From assembly GCF_004116385.1 (NCBI RefSeq), contig NZ_PEIB01000020.1, positions 16,304 through 80,303 of the forward strand: a DNA stretch of 64,000 nt. Direction: 5' to 3'. Made by a program: the position numbers and the translations under genes. Under the pieces are notes generated by a model. It worked only from the letters and a program-made list of their open reading frames with translations. It did not search any database and was not told where the DNA came from. This document shows positions 1-9,242 of this stretch, one piece after another (the stretch's first letter is position 1; each line of letters opens with the position of its first letter). This stretch comes from Veronia nyctiphanis. Lineage in GTDB: Bacteria; Pseudomonadota; Gammaproteobacteria; Enterobacterales; Vibrionaceae.

Positions 1-134
1 CAAAAGATGAGCATAAAATCCGTCGTGCCATTCTCTCATTTTTGAGAATCTTGCAATTATGCTCACGCTGGGTCTGATAAGCACAAAACAAAGATTGCCT
101 ACCCATAGGCTTTCTGATATAGATACCGCCCTCT

Positions 135-153
135 TTTGACCGAGTAGGTCAAA
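135..153 (+). promoter_or_regulatory. hairpin in dksA leader
   Basis: A 7-bp inverted repeat (TTTGACC / GGTCAAA, 5-nt loop) lies about 20 nt before the dksA start codon, followed by the Shine-Dalgarno AGGAG. The whole stretch 1-174 holds no gene that I can see; a second weak inverted repeat (ATTCTC / GAGAAT) lies at about 31-50. The role of the hairpin is inference: it could affect translation, bind a protein or be incidental. Confidence 0.4.
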
Positions 154-174
154 GTGTATTTAGGAGAACGCTGA

Positions 175-624
175 ATGCCAGAAAGCAAAGTAAAGAAATC
201 GCTGGGCATCCTGGCAATTGCCGGGTTAGAACCCTATCAGGAAAAGGCGGGCGAGGAATACATGAACGACCAGCAGGTCGAGCATTTCCGTAAGATCCTC
301 CAGGCGTGGCGCAATCAGCTCAGGGAAGAAGTAGATAGAACCGTTCACCATATGCAGGATGAAGCGGCCAACTTTCCTGACCCTGTAGACCGTGCTGCTC
401 AGGAAGAAGAGTTCAGCCTTGAATTACGTAACCGCGATCGTGAGCGCAAGCTGATCAAGAAAATTGATAAGACGCTTCAGCGCCTCGAAGATGATGATTT
501 TGGATTCTGCGACTCTTGCGGCGTCGAAATCGGCGTTCGCCGACTGGAAGCGCGCCCAACAGCTGATCTTTGTATCGACTGTAAAACGCTGGCCGAAATC
601 AAAGAAAAACAAATGGCAGGCTAA
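175..624 (+). CDS. dksA: RNA polymerase-binding transcription factor DksA
   Basis: A 149-residue protein matching DksA over its full length. DksA binds the secondary channel of RNA polymerase and, with ppGpp, adjusts initiation at rRNA and amino-acid promoters during the stringent response. The coiled-coil tip carries the conserved FPDPVDRA segment with its acidic residues. The zinc finger has cysteines at about 112, 115, 133 and 136 (CDSC...CIDC). The ATG at 175 has AGGAG 8 nt upstream and gives the usual DksA N-terminus ending in LAIAG. It is followed by a terminator and then gluQ, an arrangement known in enterobacteria. Confidence 0.98.
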   Translation: MPESKVKKSLGILAIAGLEPYQEKAGEEYMNDQQVEHFRKILQAWRNQLREEVDRTVHHMQDEAANFPDPVDRAAQEEEFSLELRNRDRERKLIKKIDKTLQRLEDDDFGFCDSCGVEIGVRRLEARPTADLCIDCKTLAEIKEKQMAG

Positions 625-651
625 CAGCCACGCTATATCGCGAGTGAATAC

Positions 652-675
652 AAAAGGGAGCTGTCGCTCCCTTTT
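652..675 (+). terminator. intrinsic terminator between dksA and gluQ
   Basis: Hairpin AAAAGGGAGC-TGTC-GCTCCCTTTT, a perfect 10-bp stem with a 4-nt loop ending in T4. It lies 28 nt after the dksA stop and 13 nt before the gluQ ATG, so gluQ expression probably depends on read-through, as reported for dksA-gluQ in Shigella flexneri (established knowledge, from memory). Confidence 0.85.
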
Positions 676-688
676 CTGTTAAATAGCT

Positions 689-1570
689 ATGAAGAAAAGT
701 CATTATATCGGACGCTTTGCGCCATCGCCGTCTGGCCCACTTCACTTTGGATCTCTGGTCGCTGCACTGGGCAGTTACCTGCAGGCCAAATCCTGTGGCG
801 GTAAATGGCTGGTGCGCGTTGAAGACATAGACCCGCCCCGTGAAGTCCCCGGCTCCGCCGATGCGATATTACGCACCCTTGAGGCCTATCAGCTTCACTG
901 GGATGGCCGTGTCATGTATCAAAGCTCCCGATCCGAGGCATATCAAAGCCAGATAGATCAATGGCTGTCTTCTGGCGATGCTTATTATTGCCAGTGCACG
1001 CGCCGTCAGATACGTGATAGCGGTGGTATTTATCGCGGTACCTGCCGTCATCGCACTCTGGGGCCTGAAGGCTCTGGTGTTCGCATCCAAATCGATACGC
1101 CTGTGACCGCGTTTACTGATCTTCGCCACGGCGAAATACAGCTCGACGCTGAATTTGCTACGGAAGACTTCATCATTAAGCGCAGAGATAATCTTTTTGC
1201 TTACAACTTGGCAGTGGTGCTTGACGACATTGAGCAAGGCATCACCGAAGTCGTTAGGGGGGCTGACATGATTGAGCCGACAGGCAGGCAGCTTTCACTC
1301 TATCAAAAGCTCAATGCTAATAATGTCAGCTATCTTCATTTGCCATTGGCCCTAAACAGTAAAGGCTGCAAACTTTCCAAGCAAAATCATGCACCGGCCA
1401 TCAATGATGAGAATCCCGGGCCTGCACTTGAAGCAGCATTGGCATTCTTAAATGTGCCAATTCCCGCTGCATTAACGGGTGCGCCAGCCAGTGAACTTTT
1501 ACAATTGGCCATACAACATTGGGACCCGTCTCAACTACCAACTGAGACCGAAGTTATCACGGCATTCTAA
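689..1570 (+). CDS. gluQ: glutamyl-Q tRNA(Asp) synthetase
   Basis: A 293-residue truncated glutamyl-tRNA synthetase paralogue without an anticodon-binding domain. GluQ-RS attaches glutamate to queuosine at position 34 of tRNA(Asp). Visible motifs are the class I signature PSGPLHFGSL near residue 15, a zinc site (YYCQC...GTC, about residues 100-120) and the KMSKS-type loop KLSKQ near residue 230. The ATG at 689 has almost no Shine-Dalgarno because the dksA terminator sits just before it, suggesting low expression through read-through. Confidence 0.95.
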   Translation: MKKSHYIGRFAPSPSGPLHFGSLVAALGSYLQAKSCGGKWLVRVEDIDPPREVPGSADAILRTLEAYQLHWDGRVMYQSSRSEAYQSQIDQWLSSGDAYYCQCTRRQIRDSGGIYRGTCRHRTLGPEGSGVRIQIDTPVTAFTDLRHGEIQLDAEFATEDFIIKRRDNLFAYNLAVVLDDIEQGITEVVRGADMIEPTGRQLSLYQKLNANNVSYLHLPLALNSKGCKLSKQNHAPAINDENPGPALEAALAFLNVPIPAALTGAPASELLQLAIQHWDPSQLPTETEVITAF

Positions 1571-1637
1571 AATGTGGCGGCTTGATGTACTATATGCCGT
1601 CATTTTATTGCCTGACCTGTCATAAACGAGGTGAGTT

Positions 1638-3035
1638 ATCTTTAATCGAGTTACCAGCTTTTGCCGCAAGGTTCTAAATCTGAAAGACAATGAGCGTAAT
1701 TTCAGTGAGCTTGTACCATTGGTGCTCCCTCGCGATGAGCACGGTATATCACGTAAAGATATCAGCGAAAATGCGCTGAAGGTGCTCTATCGTTTAAATA
1801 AAAACGGCTACAAGGCATATCTTGTTGGTGGTGGTGTTCGCGATCTCTTGCTCGATAAAGAGCCAAAAGACTTCGATATCGCGACCAATGCGACACCGGA
1901 AGAAGTCCGAAAGCTGTTTCGAAATTGTCGTCTAATTGGCCGCCGTTTTCGTCTAGCGCACATTCTTTTTGGCCGCGAGATCATCGAAGTGGCAACCTTC
2001 AGAGGTCACCACCAGTCAGATGCAGAAAAAAATACGTCGTCGACATCAAGCGATGGCATGTTGCTGCGTGACAACGTGTACGGGTCAATTGAAGAAGATG
2101 CTCAACGCCGCGATTTCACTATCAACGCCCTGTACTACGGTGTTGATGACTTCGCAGTGAGAGACTATGCAGGCGGTGTCGCCGACCTTAAAGACGGTAT
2201 TGTTAGGTTGATTGGCGACCCCGAAACGCGTTACCGTGAAGACCCGGTGCGTATGCTGCGTGCCGCAAGATTTGCCGCCAAGCTGGATATGACCATTAGC
2301 AAAGAGACTGAAGCGCCAATCCAGCATCTAGCACACTTACTGAAAGATATTCCCGCGGCCCGCCTGTTTGAGGAAAGCCTCAAACTGTTGCAATCCGGTC
2401 AGGGGCTTAATACGTATTTGCTTCTCAGAGAACTCGACTTGTTCGAGCCGATGTTCCCGCTTCTTTGTGAACACTTCACGGAAGACATGAGCAGCAAAAC
2501 AGAACAAATGCTGGAAATCGTCCTGCGTTCAACAGACAAGCGTATTGAATCAGGTCAGCGTATTAATCCTGCGTTCTTGTTTGCTGCCATGCTTTGGTAT
2601 CCGGTCACCATTCGTGCAGAAGAGATTTCGTTCGAGAGTGGCCTGAGCTATTACGATGCCTTTATGGTGGCATCAAACGACATCATCGACGAGCAGGTGA
2701 AAACGCTGGCAATTCCACGTCGTTTCACTGCAATGATCCGTGATATTTGGTTACTGCAACTGCGTCTCGGTCGCCGAACAGGAAACCGGGCCTTCAAATT
2801 GTTGGAGCTACCTAAATTCCGTGCCGCATTCGATTTTCTTGAAATGCGTGGCGAAGTCGAAGGTGGCCAGCCGGAAGAGCTGGCGAATTGGTGGCGAGTT
2901 TTCCAAAGTGCAGGCAATGACAGCCGCAAAACCATGCTTCAAGATCTGAATAAAGCATCAGGTAACAAGAAAAAGCCACGTCGCCGCCGCGGTCCAACGC
3001 GCCGCCGAAATCCACAGGCAAATAAAGAAGCATGA
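1638..3035 (+). CDS. pcnB: poly(A) polymerase I, probable AUC start codon
   Basis: Polynucleotide adenylyltransferase, which adds 3' poly(A) tails that mark RNAs for decay. Counted from 1638 it has 465 residues, the same as E. coli PcnB. Nucleotidyltransferase motifs GGGVRD (about 64-69) and DFD (about 78-80) are present, followed by the RNA-binding region and a basic C-terminal tail ([13 protein letters not shown]). The first conventional start is TTG at 1719, but the upstream frame encodes a clearly conserved N-terminus ([12 protein letters not shown], against FTRVANFCRKVL in E. coli). An in-frame TGA at 1632 blocks any earlier start. ATC at 1638 is preceded by GAGGTGA at ideal distance. 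E. coli pcnB is known to start at AUU, so AUC here is a strong inference. It overlaps folK by 4 nt. Confidence 0.93.
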   Translation: MFNRVTSFCRKVLNLKDNERNFSELVPLVLPRDEHGISRKDISENALKVLYRLNKNGYKAYLVGGGVRDLLLDKEPKDFDIATNATPEEVRKLFRNCRLIGRRFRLAHILFGREIIEVATFRGHHQSDAEKNTSSTSSDGMLLRDNVYGSIEEDAQRRDFTINALYYGVDDFAVRDYAGGVADLKDGIVRLIGDPETRYREDPVRMLRAARFAAKLDMTISKETEAPIQHLAHLLKDIPAARLFEESLKLLQSGQGLNTYLLLRELDLFEPMFPLLCEHFTEDMSSKTEQMLEIVLRSTDKRIESGQRINPAFLFAAMLWYPVTIRAEEISFESGLSYYDAFMVASNDIIDEQVKTLAIPRRFTAMIRDIWLLQLRLGRRTGNRAFKLLELPKFRAAFDFLEMRGEVEGGQPEELANWWRVFQSAGNDSRKTMLQDLNKASGNKKKPRRRRGPTRRRNPQANKEA

Positions 3036-3514
3036 AAAGAGTGTATATCGCCATTGGCAGTAACCTCGGCGATCCGGTAAAGAAAGCGCAGTCGGCCATC
3101 AGCGCACTGCAGCTATTACCAGACTCTACATGGGTCGCAAGTTCATCGCTTTACAGCAGTAAACCTATGGGCCCTGCCGACCAACCAGATTACGTGAATG
3201 CAGTAGTGGCAATGGACACACGGCTGCCTCCTCACACCTTGCTGGACCATACACAGGCCATCGAGCTTGAGTATGGCCGGGAAAGAAAAGCGGAACGCTG
3301 GGGTCCCCGTACGCTGGATTTGGATATCCTGCTTTACGGGAATGAGAACATTGACGATCCCAGGTTAACCGTTCCACACTACGGAATGAGGGAGCGAGAA
3401 TTCGTTCTTTATCCACTCGCCGAAATTGCTCCTGACTTACACCTGCCAGATGGCAGTGCTCTTCACCAACTGGTGGAAGTAACCGATAAAAATGGGCTGA
3501 CAGTCATTGGCTGA
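3032..3514 (+). CDS. folK: 6-hydroxymethyl-7,8-dihydropterin pyrophosphokinase
   Basis: A 160-residue HPPK that transfers pyrophosphate from ATP to 6-hydroxymethyl-dihydropterin in folate synthesis. It has the family N-terminus ([11 protein letters not shown]) and the signature [14 protein letters not shown] at about residues 89-102, with the two aspartates that bind magnesium. The start codon overlaps the pcnB stop (ATGA), so the two are translationally coupled. Confidence 0.97.
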   Translation: MKRVYIAIGSNLGDPVKKAQSAISALQLLPDSTWVASSSLYSSKPMGPADQPDYVNAVVAMDTRLPPHTLLDHTQAIELEYGRERKAERWGPRTLDLDILLYGNENIDDPRLTVPHYGMREREFVLYPLAEIAPDLHLPDGSALHQLVEVTDKNGLTVIG

Positions 3515-3552
3515 TCACCGAAACAACGTGTAAGCAGGCGTAGGGAGAGATG

Positions 3553-4347
3553 ATGAAAAAAGTAACAATTAATACCTTATTAGCATGGAAGCAGGAAGGG
3601 CGGAAATTCGCTTCGGCGACCGCTTATGATGCAAGCTTTGCCCAACTGTTTGAACAACAGGAAATGCCGGTCCTGCTGGTTGGTGACTCACTCGGTATGG
3701 TCCTGCAAGGTAACAGCGATACCTTGTCTGTTTCCCTGAGTGATATTGCCTACCACACCAAAGCTGTGCGTGCGGGAAGCCCAAATTGCTTTTTGATGGC
3801 AGACATGCCATTTATGACATACGCCACGCCTGAGCAAGCTTGCCTCAGTGCAGCTGAAGTCATCAAGGCGGGTGCAAACATGGTCAAGCTTGAGGGCGGT
3901 GACTGGCTGGTAGATACCATCAAAATGCTGACTGAGCGAGCCGTCCCTGTATGTGCTCACCTTGGCCTGACGCCTCAATCCGTCAACGTCTTCGGTGGCT
4001 ATAAAGTGCAAGGTCGCGATCAAGCCGCAGCGGATAAAATGCTGGCAGACGCCATTGCACTCGAAAAAGCGGGCGCACAAATCATTTTGCTGGAATGCGT
4101 GCCAGCCTCCTTGGCTGAAAAAATCACCCAGTCTGTGCATGTTCCTGTCATCGGTATCGGTGCTGGTAATGTTACTGACGGTCAGATCCTGGTGATGCAC
4201 GATATGTTTGGTATCTCTGCCAACTACATGCCACGCTTTTCAAAAAACTACCTCACTGACACGGGTGATATGCGCAAAGCCGTTTCGCGTTATATCGCTG
4301 AAGTAGAAAGTGGCGAGTTTCCCGGTCCAGACCACACGTTTAATTAA
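3553..4347 (+). CDS. panB: 3-methyl-2-oxobutanoate hydroxymethyltransferase
   Basis: First enzyme of pantothenate synthesis: it transfers a hydroxymethyl group from methylene-tetrahydrofolate to alpha-ketoisovalerate, giving ketopantoate. The 264 residues equal the E. coli length when the second of two adjacent ATGs (3553) is used; that ATG is 5 nt from AGGGAG, whereas the ATG at 3550 is too close. Motifs include LVGDSLGM (about 42-49), HLGLTPQSV and [16 protein letters not shown]. It sits between folK and panC, so a folate-using step follows a folate-making one. Confidence 0.97.
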   Translation: MKKVTINTLLAWKQEGRKFASATAYDASFAQLFEQQEMPVLLVGDSLGMVLQGNSDTLSVSLSDIAYHTKAVRAGSPNCFLMADMPFMTYATPEQACLSAAEVIKAGANMVKLEGGDWLVDTIKMLTERAVPVCAHLGLTPQSVNVFGGYKVQGRDQAAADKMLADAIALEKAGAQIILLECVPASLAEKITQSVHVPVIGIGAGNVTDGQILVMHDMFGISANYMPRFSKNYLTDTGDMRKAVSRYIAEVESGEFPGPDHTFN

Positions 4348-4361
4348 GGGTTCTTTGCCGT

Positions 4362-5243
4362 ATGCAAGTTGTCGCGGATATCTCTCCAATCAGAGAACAA
4401 GTAGTGAAGTGGCGTCGTGACGGTAAAAAAGTCGCTTTCGTTCCAACAATGGGCCACCTTCATGAAGGGCATTTGTCTTTGGTCAGAAAGGCCAGAGAGC
4501 TGGCTGACCATGTGGTTGTCAGTATTTTCGTTAACCCAATGCAATTCGATAAAGCGGATGATTTGGTGAACTACCCTCGTACACTGGAAGAAGACACAGC
4601 CCTTCTTAACAACGAGGGCGTAGAGCTTATCTTCACTCCGACGCCTGACATTATGTACCCACAAGGTCTCGAGCAACACACATCGGTTGATGTGCCTGTC
4701 CTCTCTTCGATCCTTGAAGGCCACTCAAGACCGGGGCACTTTCGGGGCGTCTCCACAGTGGTCACCAAACTGTTCAACATTGTTCAACCCGATGTGGCCT
4801 GTTTTGGTGAGAAAGACTTCCAACAGTTAGCGTTGATCAAAAAAATGACTGACGATCTGGCTCTGCCGATTGAGATCATAGGTCTACCGACTGTTCGTGA
4901 AATGGACGGTCTTGCCATGAGTTCGCGTAACAGCCGCCTAACTGTTGATGAAAGACAGCGCGCACCCGTTTTAGCGAAAACACTTCGTTGGATCAGCAGC
5001 CAACTACGTGGTGGCCGCAGTGACTTTAACGACCTGGTGCTTGATGCCCACGATCAGCTAAGAGCTGCCGGGCTTGAGCCGGATGAAATATTCATTCGTG
5101 ATGCAGCCACATTGCAAATGCCAACAGATACCACATCACAGTTAGTGATTCTGGCCGCTGCGTTTCTTGGTCAGGTAAGACTCATCGATAATCTGATTGT
5201 CGATATGGCACCGACTGTGGAGTCAGTGCCTGAAGCAAGCTAG
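4362..5243 (+). CDS. panC: pantothenate synthetase
   Basis: ATP-dependent condensation of pantoate with beta-alanine. The 293 residues include the HIGH-like motif ([13 protein letters not shown], about 28-40), GEKDFQQL, and the KMSKS-like MSSRNSRL. It starts 14 nt after panB and ends the operon at a strong bidirectional terminator. panD is not in the window. Confidence 0.97.
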   Translation: MQVVADISPIREQVVKWRRDGKKVAFVPTMGHLHEGHLSLVRKARELADHVVVSIFVNPMQFDKADDLVNYPRTLEEDTALLNNEGVELIFTPTPDIMYPQGLEQHTSVDVPVLSSILEGHSRPGHFRGVSTVVTKLFNIVQPDVACFGEKDFQQLALIKKMTDDLALPIEIIGLPTVREMDGLAMSSRNSRLTVDERQRAPVLAKTLRWISSQLRGGRSDFNDLVLDAHDQLRAAGLEPDEIFIRDAATLQMPTDTTSQLVILAAAFLGQVRLIDNLIVDMAPTVESVPEAS

Positions 5244-5269
5244 TCCGAGTCATCACTAGCCTCAGGAAT

Positions 5270-5299
5270 AAAAAACGCCAGCAAATGCTGGCGTTTTTT
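5270..5299. terminator. bidirectional terminator, panC / yadH
   Basis: Perfect stem AAAAAACGCCAGCA / TGCTGGCGTTTTTT around a 2-nt centre, with A- and T-runs on both sides. It can terminate panC from the left and yadH from the right. Confidence 0.93.
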
Positions 5300-5312
5300 A
5301 TTTCCGTATCAA

Positions 5313-6083
5313 TTAACTCCGTAAACCGACGCCTCGGCTTATCAGATACCAAGCAACCGTATAGAGTCCTGCGATAAACATCAGCAATACGCCAAATGAC
5401 GTCGTAATACTGACATCAGAAATCCCAAGAAAACCATAGCGAAATGCATTCACCATATAGACGATAGGGTTCAGCTTGGACACGCCTTGCCAAAACTCAG
5501 GGAGTAAAGACAACGAATAAAAGACACCTCCTAAATAGGTTAGAGGCGTCAGCACAAACGTCGGAATGATACTGACATCATCAAAACCTCGGGCGAATAT
5601 CGCATTGATCAGACCACCAAGAGAGAAGAGTACCGAAGTCAAAAATACCGTGGCGACAATAATACCAAAATGGGCAATTTTGAGGTCAACGAATAGCAAA
5701 GACACCAAAGACACCAGGAAGCCAACCGCCAAACCTCGGCCGACGCCACCGCCAACGTAGCCAGCAATGATGATATAGTTTGGCACGGGCGCAACCAACA
5801 ACTCTTCGAGGTTACGTTGGTACTTGGCACTGAAGAAAGATGACGCAACATTGGAGTATGAGTTGGTGATCACCGACATCATAATCAAGCCCGGCACGAT
5901 GTAGGTCATGTAATCAAAGCCACCCATCTCACCAATCCGACTGCCGATGAGGTTACCAAAAATCACAAAATACAGGCTCATCGTGACAATCGGCGGTATC
6001 AGCGTTTGTATCCAAATCCGCGTAAAACGGGTAATTTCTTTCGTGAGGAGACTTTTTAACGCCACCCAATACAACTTGTTCAC
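5313..6083 (-). CDS. yadH: ABC-2 type transporter permease (YadH family)
   Basis: A 256-residue integral membrane protein with about six hydrophobic segments, belonging to the ABC-2 permease family and closest to E. coli YadH. The substrate is unknown. Its start codon overlaps the stop of the ATPase gene yadG (ATGA), and the pair sits next to can as in E. coli. Confidence 0.93.
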   Translation of the reverse strand: MNKLYWVALKSLLTKEITRFTRIWIQTLIPPIVTMSLYFVIFGNLIGSRIGEMGGFDYMTYIVPGLIMMSVITNSYSNVASSFFSAKYQRNLEELLVAPVPNYIIIAGYVGGGVGRGLAVGFLVSLVSLLFVDLKIAHFGIIVATVFLTSVLFSLGGLINAIFARGFDDVSIIPTFVLTPLTYLGGVFYSLSLLPEFWQGVSKLNPIVYMVNAFRYGFLGISDVSITTSFGVLLMFIAGLYTVAWYLISRGVGLRS

Positions 6084-7003
6084 GAGCCGGCCTCCATGCT
6101 CTCGCCCACTAAATTGACAAAGAGCTCTTCGAGACGGTTTGCCTTATTTCGCATTGATAAGACCTGAATGCCTTGCTCAGAAAGCTGTGTAAAGACTTCA
6201 TTCAGGCCAACATTTTTATGAACCTCAACTTCCAGTGTATGGTCATCACACTGTTCCCACTTCACACCTGTCAGAGACTTCACCTCGCTGCCGGGGGCAA
6301 GGTCCAAAATGAAGGTCTCCAAATCAAGCTTACTAAGGAGTTTTTTCATCGACGTATTTTCAGCCAGCTCACCCTGATTAATGATGCCAATATTGCGGCA
6401 CAACATCTCAGCTTCCTCAAGGTAGTGCGTGGTGAGAATGATCGTAATACCCTGCTTGTTGAGCTCTTCGAGGAATACCCACATTGAACGCCGCAGCTCA
6501 ATATCGACCCCCGCGGTAGGCTCATCAAGGATCAATAAGCGAGGCTCATGCATAAGAGCACGAGCAATCATCAGTCGGCGCTTCATACCACCAGAAAGGT
6601 TTCGGGAGCGCTCCTTGCGTTTATCCCAAAGCTCTAGCTGACTGAGGTACTTCTTGGCACGAACTTTTGCTTCTTCGCGTTCAACACCGTAGTAGCCCGC
6701 CTGATTAATAACGACCTGCTCGACAGTCTCGAACTGGTTGAAATTAAACTCTTGGGGTACAAGACCGATCTGGCGCTTAGCAGTGACCAGATCTTTATCA
6801 ATACAGTGGCCAAAAACCTTTACTGAGCCGGACGTTTTATTGACCAAAGAACAAATAATGCCAATGGTTGTCGATTTACCTGCGCCGTTTGGACCAAGTA
6901 ACGCATAGAAATCGCCTTCAGATACAGTGAGGCTGATTCCTTTTAATGCCTTTACTTCTGTGCCGTAAACCTTAATTAAGTTATCTATCTCTAATGCATA
7001 CAT
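6080..7003 (-). CDS. yadG: ABC transporter ATP-binding protein (YadG family)
   Basis: A 307-residue ATPase: Walker A GPNGAGKST (about 37-45), signature RNLSGGMKRR, Walker B LLILDEPTAGVD and H-loop TTHYLEE. I chose the ATG at 7003, which gives MYALEIDNL as in the family. An upstream in-frame start at 7111 would add 36 unrelated residues and overlap the divergent gene can, so it is rejected. It partners YadH as an exporter of unknown substrate. Confidence 0.94.
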   Translation of the reverse strand: MYALEIDNLIKVYGTEVKALKGISLTVSEGDFYALLGPNGAGKSTTIGIICSLVNKTSGSVKVFGHCIDKDLVTAKRQIGLVPQEFNFNQFETVEQVVINQAGYYGVEREEAKVRAKKYLSQLELWDKRKERSRNLSGGMKRRLMIARALMHEPRLLILDEPTAGVDIELRRSMWVFLEELNKQGITIILTTHYLEEAEMLCRNIGIINQGELAENTSMKKLLSKLDLETFILDLAPGSEVKSLTGVKWEQCDDHTLEVEVHKNVGLNEVFTQLSEQGIQVLSMRNKANRLEELFVNLVGESMEAGS

Positions 7004-7102
7004 GGTAATAAAATGTTTGCTTACTATTAGTAAAAAGTTGTCGGACATCTTCCGACGAAAAGTACTGTATAGTAAGGGCAAAAGAGTAAATAGGTAACCG
7101 TT

Positions 7103-7756
7103 ATGGCACAAATTAAGCAGTTATTTGCTAACAACCTCGAATGGTCAAAATCAATTAAGGACAATGACCCAGCTTACTTCGCGGAGCTTGCCAAGGAGCA
7201 ACATCCAGAATACCTTTGGATTGGTTGTGCGGACAGCCGTGTTCCGGCCGAGCGTCTCACCGGGCTCGACTCTGGGGAATTATTCGTTCACAGGAACGTT
7301 GCTAACCAAGTTATTCATACTGACCTCAATTGTTTGTCAGTGATCCAGTACGCGGTTGATGTGCTCAAGGTTAAACATGTTATTGTCTGCGGCCACTATG
7401 GCTGTGGCGGTGTAAAAGCCTCAATTGATAATCCTCAACTTGGTCTGATCAACAACTGGCTTTTACACATTCGAGATTTATACCTAAAACACAAAGACTT
7501 TCTGGAAACCAAACCAGAAGACGAGCAGGCGAATTTGTTGTGTGAAATTAATGTCGCAGAACAAGTCTACAACTTGGGTAACTCCACCATTCTCCGCTCA
7601 GCATGGGAACGTGGTCAGGAAGTCAAACTGCACGGCTGGTTCTATGACTTAAATGATGGGATCTTGCGTGATTTAGGTGTGACAGCGACTGACAAAAAAA
7701 GCCTTGAAGAAAACTACGCGACCAGCATGTCGCGGCTTACCGTGAAAAGCCAATAA
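7103..7756 (+). CDS. can: beta-class carbonic anhydrase
   Basis: A 217-residue enzyme interconverting CO2 and bicarbonate, needed for growth in air in related bacteria. Zinc ligands are visible in CADSR (Cys and Asp, about residue 42) and in HYGCGG (His and Cys, about residues 98-101). It is divergent from yadG with about 100 bp between, which must hold both promoters. It ends at a bidirectional terminator shared with hpt. Confidence 0.97.
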   Translation: MAQIKQLFANNLEWSKSIKDNDPAYFAELAKEQHPEYLWIGCADSRVPAERLTGLDSGELFVHRNVANQVIHTDLNCLSVIQYAVDVLKVKHVIVCGHYGCGGVKASIDNPQLGLINNWLLHIRDLYLKHKDFLETKPEDEQANLLCEINVAEQVYNLGNSTILRSAWERGQEVKLHGWFYDLNDGILRDLGVTATDKKSLEENYATSMSRLTVKSQ

Positions 7757-7779
7757 ACGGTAAGTGAATCTTGGAGAGG

Positions 7780-7807
7780 AAAAAAGCGGTCATCGACCGC
7801 TTTTTTT
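7780..7807. terminator. bidirectional terminator, can / hpt
   Basis: A6-GCGGTC-ATC-GACCGC-T7: 6-bp GC-rich stem extended by A/T pairs, between the convergent genes can and hpt. Confidence 0.93.
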
Positions 7808-7824
7808 ATGACATACAGGTAAGC

Positions 7825-8358
7825 TTAGTCTTCGAGCGGAACAACTTTTCCTATAAACGGGAGGTGGCGATATTTCTGCGCATAATCAATACCCACCCCC
7901 ACAACAAACTCATCAGGGATCCGGAAGCCATACCAATTCACATCAACTTCCACTTCACGGCGCTCAGGCTTGTCGAGCAGCGTACAAATTCGCACTGATT
8001 TTGGCTCACGAAGTCTTAGGATTTCACACACTTTACTCAGCGTATTCCCCGTATCGATAATATCTTCCACCAAAAGAATGTCTTTTCCTTTGATGTCATC
8101 ATCTAAATCTTTCAGGATCCGCACATCACGAGTGCTTTCCATCGCATTGCCGTAACTGGAAGCCGTCATAAAGTCAACTGAGTGCGGTATTTCAATCGCA
8201 CGAGCCAAATCTGCCATAAAGACAAATGAGCCACGTAACAGACCTACCATCACAAGATCTTCAGAACCTTCATAAAATTTTGTGATCTCAGCTCCCAATT
8301 GCTGAATTCTTTTTTGTACTTCCTGTTCCGAAATTAAGACTTCTACGGTATGTTTCAT
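7825..8358 (-). CDS. hpt: hypoxanthine phosphoribosyltransferase
   Basis: Purine salvage enzyme making IMP (and GMP) from the free base and PRPP. The 177 residues include the PRPP-binding signature [13 protein letters not shown] (about 94-106) and the C-terminal [13 protein letters not shown] segment. It is divergent from litR, an arrangement typical of vibrios. Confidence 0.97.
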   Translation of the reverse strand: MKHTVEVLISEQEVQKRIQQLGAEITKFYEGSEDLVMVGLLRGSFVFMADLARAIEIPHSVDFMTASSYGNAMESTRDVRILKDLDDDIKGKDILLVEDIIDTGNTLSKVCEILRLREPKSVRICTLLDKPERREVEVDVNWYGFRIPDEFVVGVGIDYAQKYRHLPFIGKVVPLED

Positions 8359-8485
8359 AATAAACCCCGACGGTGTACCGCCATAGCTACCTATTTATTC
8401 AAGGTGGCATATTCTAGCACCCGCCATGCGATGTTCCTATAACTACTAATTGCTGTTTTTTCGGCATAGATCGACTTGGCGGTCG

Positions 8486-8515
8486 TTGTAACGCGACGAA
8501 TTGCTGGTGTACACT
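8486..8515 (+). promoter_or_regulatory. possible promoter of litR/hapR
   Basis: TTGTAA at 8486 and TACACT at 8510 with an 18-nt spacer, about 70 nt before the litR start. It resembles a sigma-70 promoter, but spacing and -35 match are only fair. Confidence 0.35.
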
Positions 8516-8524
8516 TTCTGCGCA

Positions 8525-8546
8525 ATAAAAATAAATTTATAAATCA
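8525..8546. promoter_or_regulatory. LuxR/HapR-type operator, candidate autoregulatory site
   Basis: The palindromic core ATAAATTTAT (8531-8540) is identical to the centre of the LuxR consensus TTATTGATAAATTTATCAAT(AA); over 22 positions I count about 16 matches. It lies between the likely promoter and the litR start, where autorepression is known in vibrios. The identification is by memory of the consensus. Confidence 0.5.
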
Positions 8547-8583
8547 AATACATATAGGCATAAATTAGTTGGCAGGAACTAAA

Positions 8584-9189
8584 ATGACGACATCTAACGG
8601 ACGAGTTCGTACACGATTATCCCCCAAACAACGCAAGGAACAGTTACTAAATTGTGCACTCAGTGCCTTCTCGAGAAGAGGTATTGCACGTGCAGGTCAT
8701 GCTGATATTGCTGACGTAGCAAACGTTTCCGTTGCGACCGTTTTTAATTACTTCCCAACTCGCGATGAGCTGGTTGATGCTGTCTTAGCTGAAGCTGAGC
8801 GTGAGTTCACGGCGATACTGAGCAACAGCGTTTCAGAAGAGCCCAATTCACTGCGAGCAGCGCTTAACCGTGTCACTGCTGAAGTAATTGATGCGGCACT
8901 TGACGAGCAAGACTGGTTGAAGATTTGGTTTGAGTGGAGCACCTCTATCCGTGAAAATATCTGGCCACAGTTTGCCAAAACTAACCAGAAGTTTATCGAT
9001 AAGCTTGCTGAACAATTTCAGGCAGGACTGGCGCGCAATGAGCTCAACACTGAACATAGCCCTGCTGACCTTGCCAACATGGTGAACGGTGTCATTTATA
9101 TGCTCTACCTTCAGGCCAACCAACACGCGGATAAAGAGCAACTTACCGGTAAAGCTCAGTCATACATCAACGTGTTACTCGAAGCCTAA
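8584..9189 (+). CDS. litR: quorum-sensing master regulator, LuxR/HapR/LitR family (TetR type)
   Basis: A 201-residue TetR-fold regulator. The N-terminus has the typical TRLSPKQRKEQLL helix and the helix-turn-helix HADIADVANVSVATVFNYF (about 39-57), almost identical in type to V. harveyi LuxR and V. cholerae HapR. The C-terminal ligand/dimer domain includes WLKIWFEWSTS. These proteins control quorum-sensing genes at high cell density. The ATG at 8584 has AGGA 6 nt upstream; a TTG at 8569 is less likely. Genetic linkage to hpt supports orthology. The symbol litR is used by analogy; hapR, smcR and opaR are names in other species. Confidence 0.95.
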   Translation: MTTSNGRVRTRLSPKQRKEQLLNCALSAFSRRGIARAGHADIADVANVSVATVFNYFPTRDELVDAVLAEAEREFTAILSNSVSEEPNSLRAALNRVTAEVIDAALDEQDWLKIWFEWSTSIRENIWPQFAKTNQKFIDKLAEQFQAGLARNELNTEHSPADLANMVNGVIYMLYLQANQHADKEQLTGKAQSYINVLLEA

Positions 9190-9209
9190 TCGGTCAAAAT
9201 CGAATAATA

Positions 9210-9237
9210 AAAAAACCGACTTAACGTCGGTTTTTTT
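9210..9237. terminator. bidirectional terminator, litR / fbpC
   Basis: A6-CCGAC-TTAAC-GTCGG-T7 hairpin between the convergent genes litR and fbpC. Confidence 0.92.
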
Positions 9238-9242
9238 ATTTA

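Noticed and set aside
1719..1721. TTG as the pcnB start
   Set aside because: It would drop 27 conserved residues, and it has no Shine-Dalgarno, while ATC 1638 has a near-perfect one.
7004..7111. Upstream start for yadG adding 36 residues
   Set aside because: Would overlap can and its promoter, and the added residues do not fit the family N-terminus.
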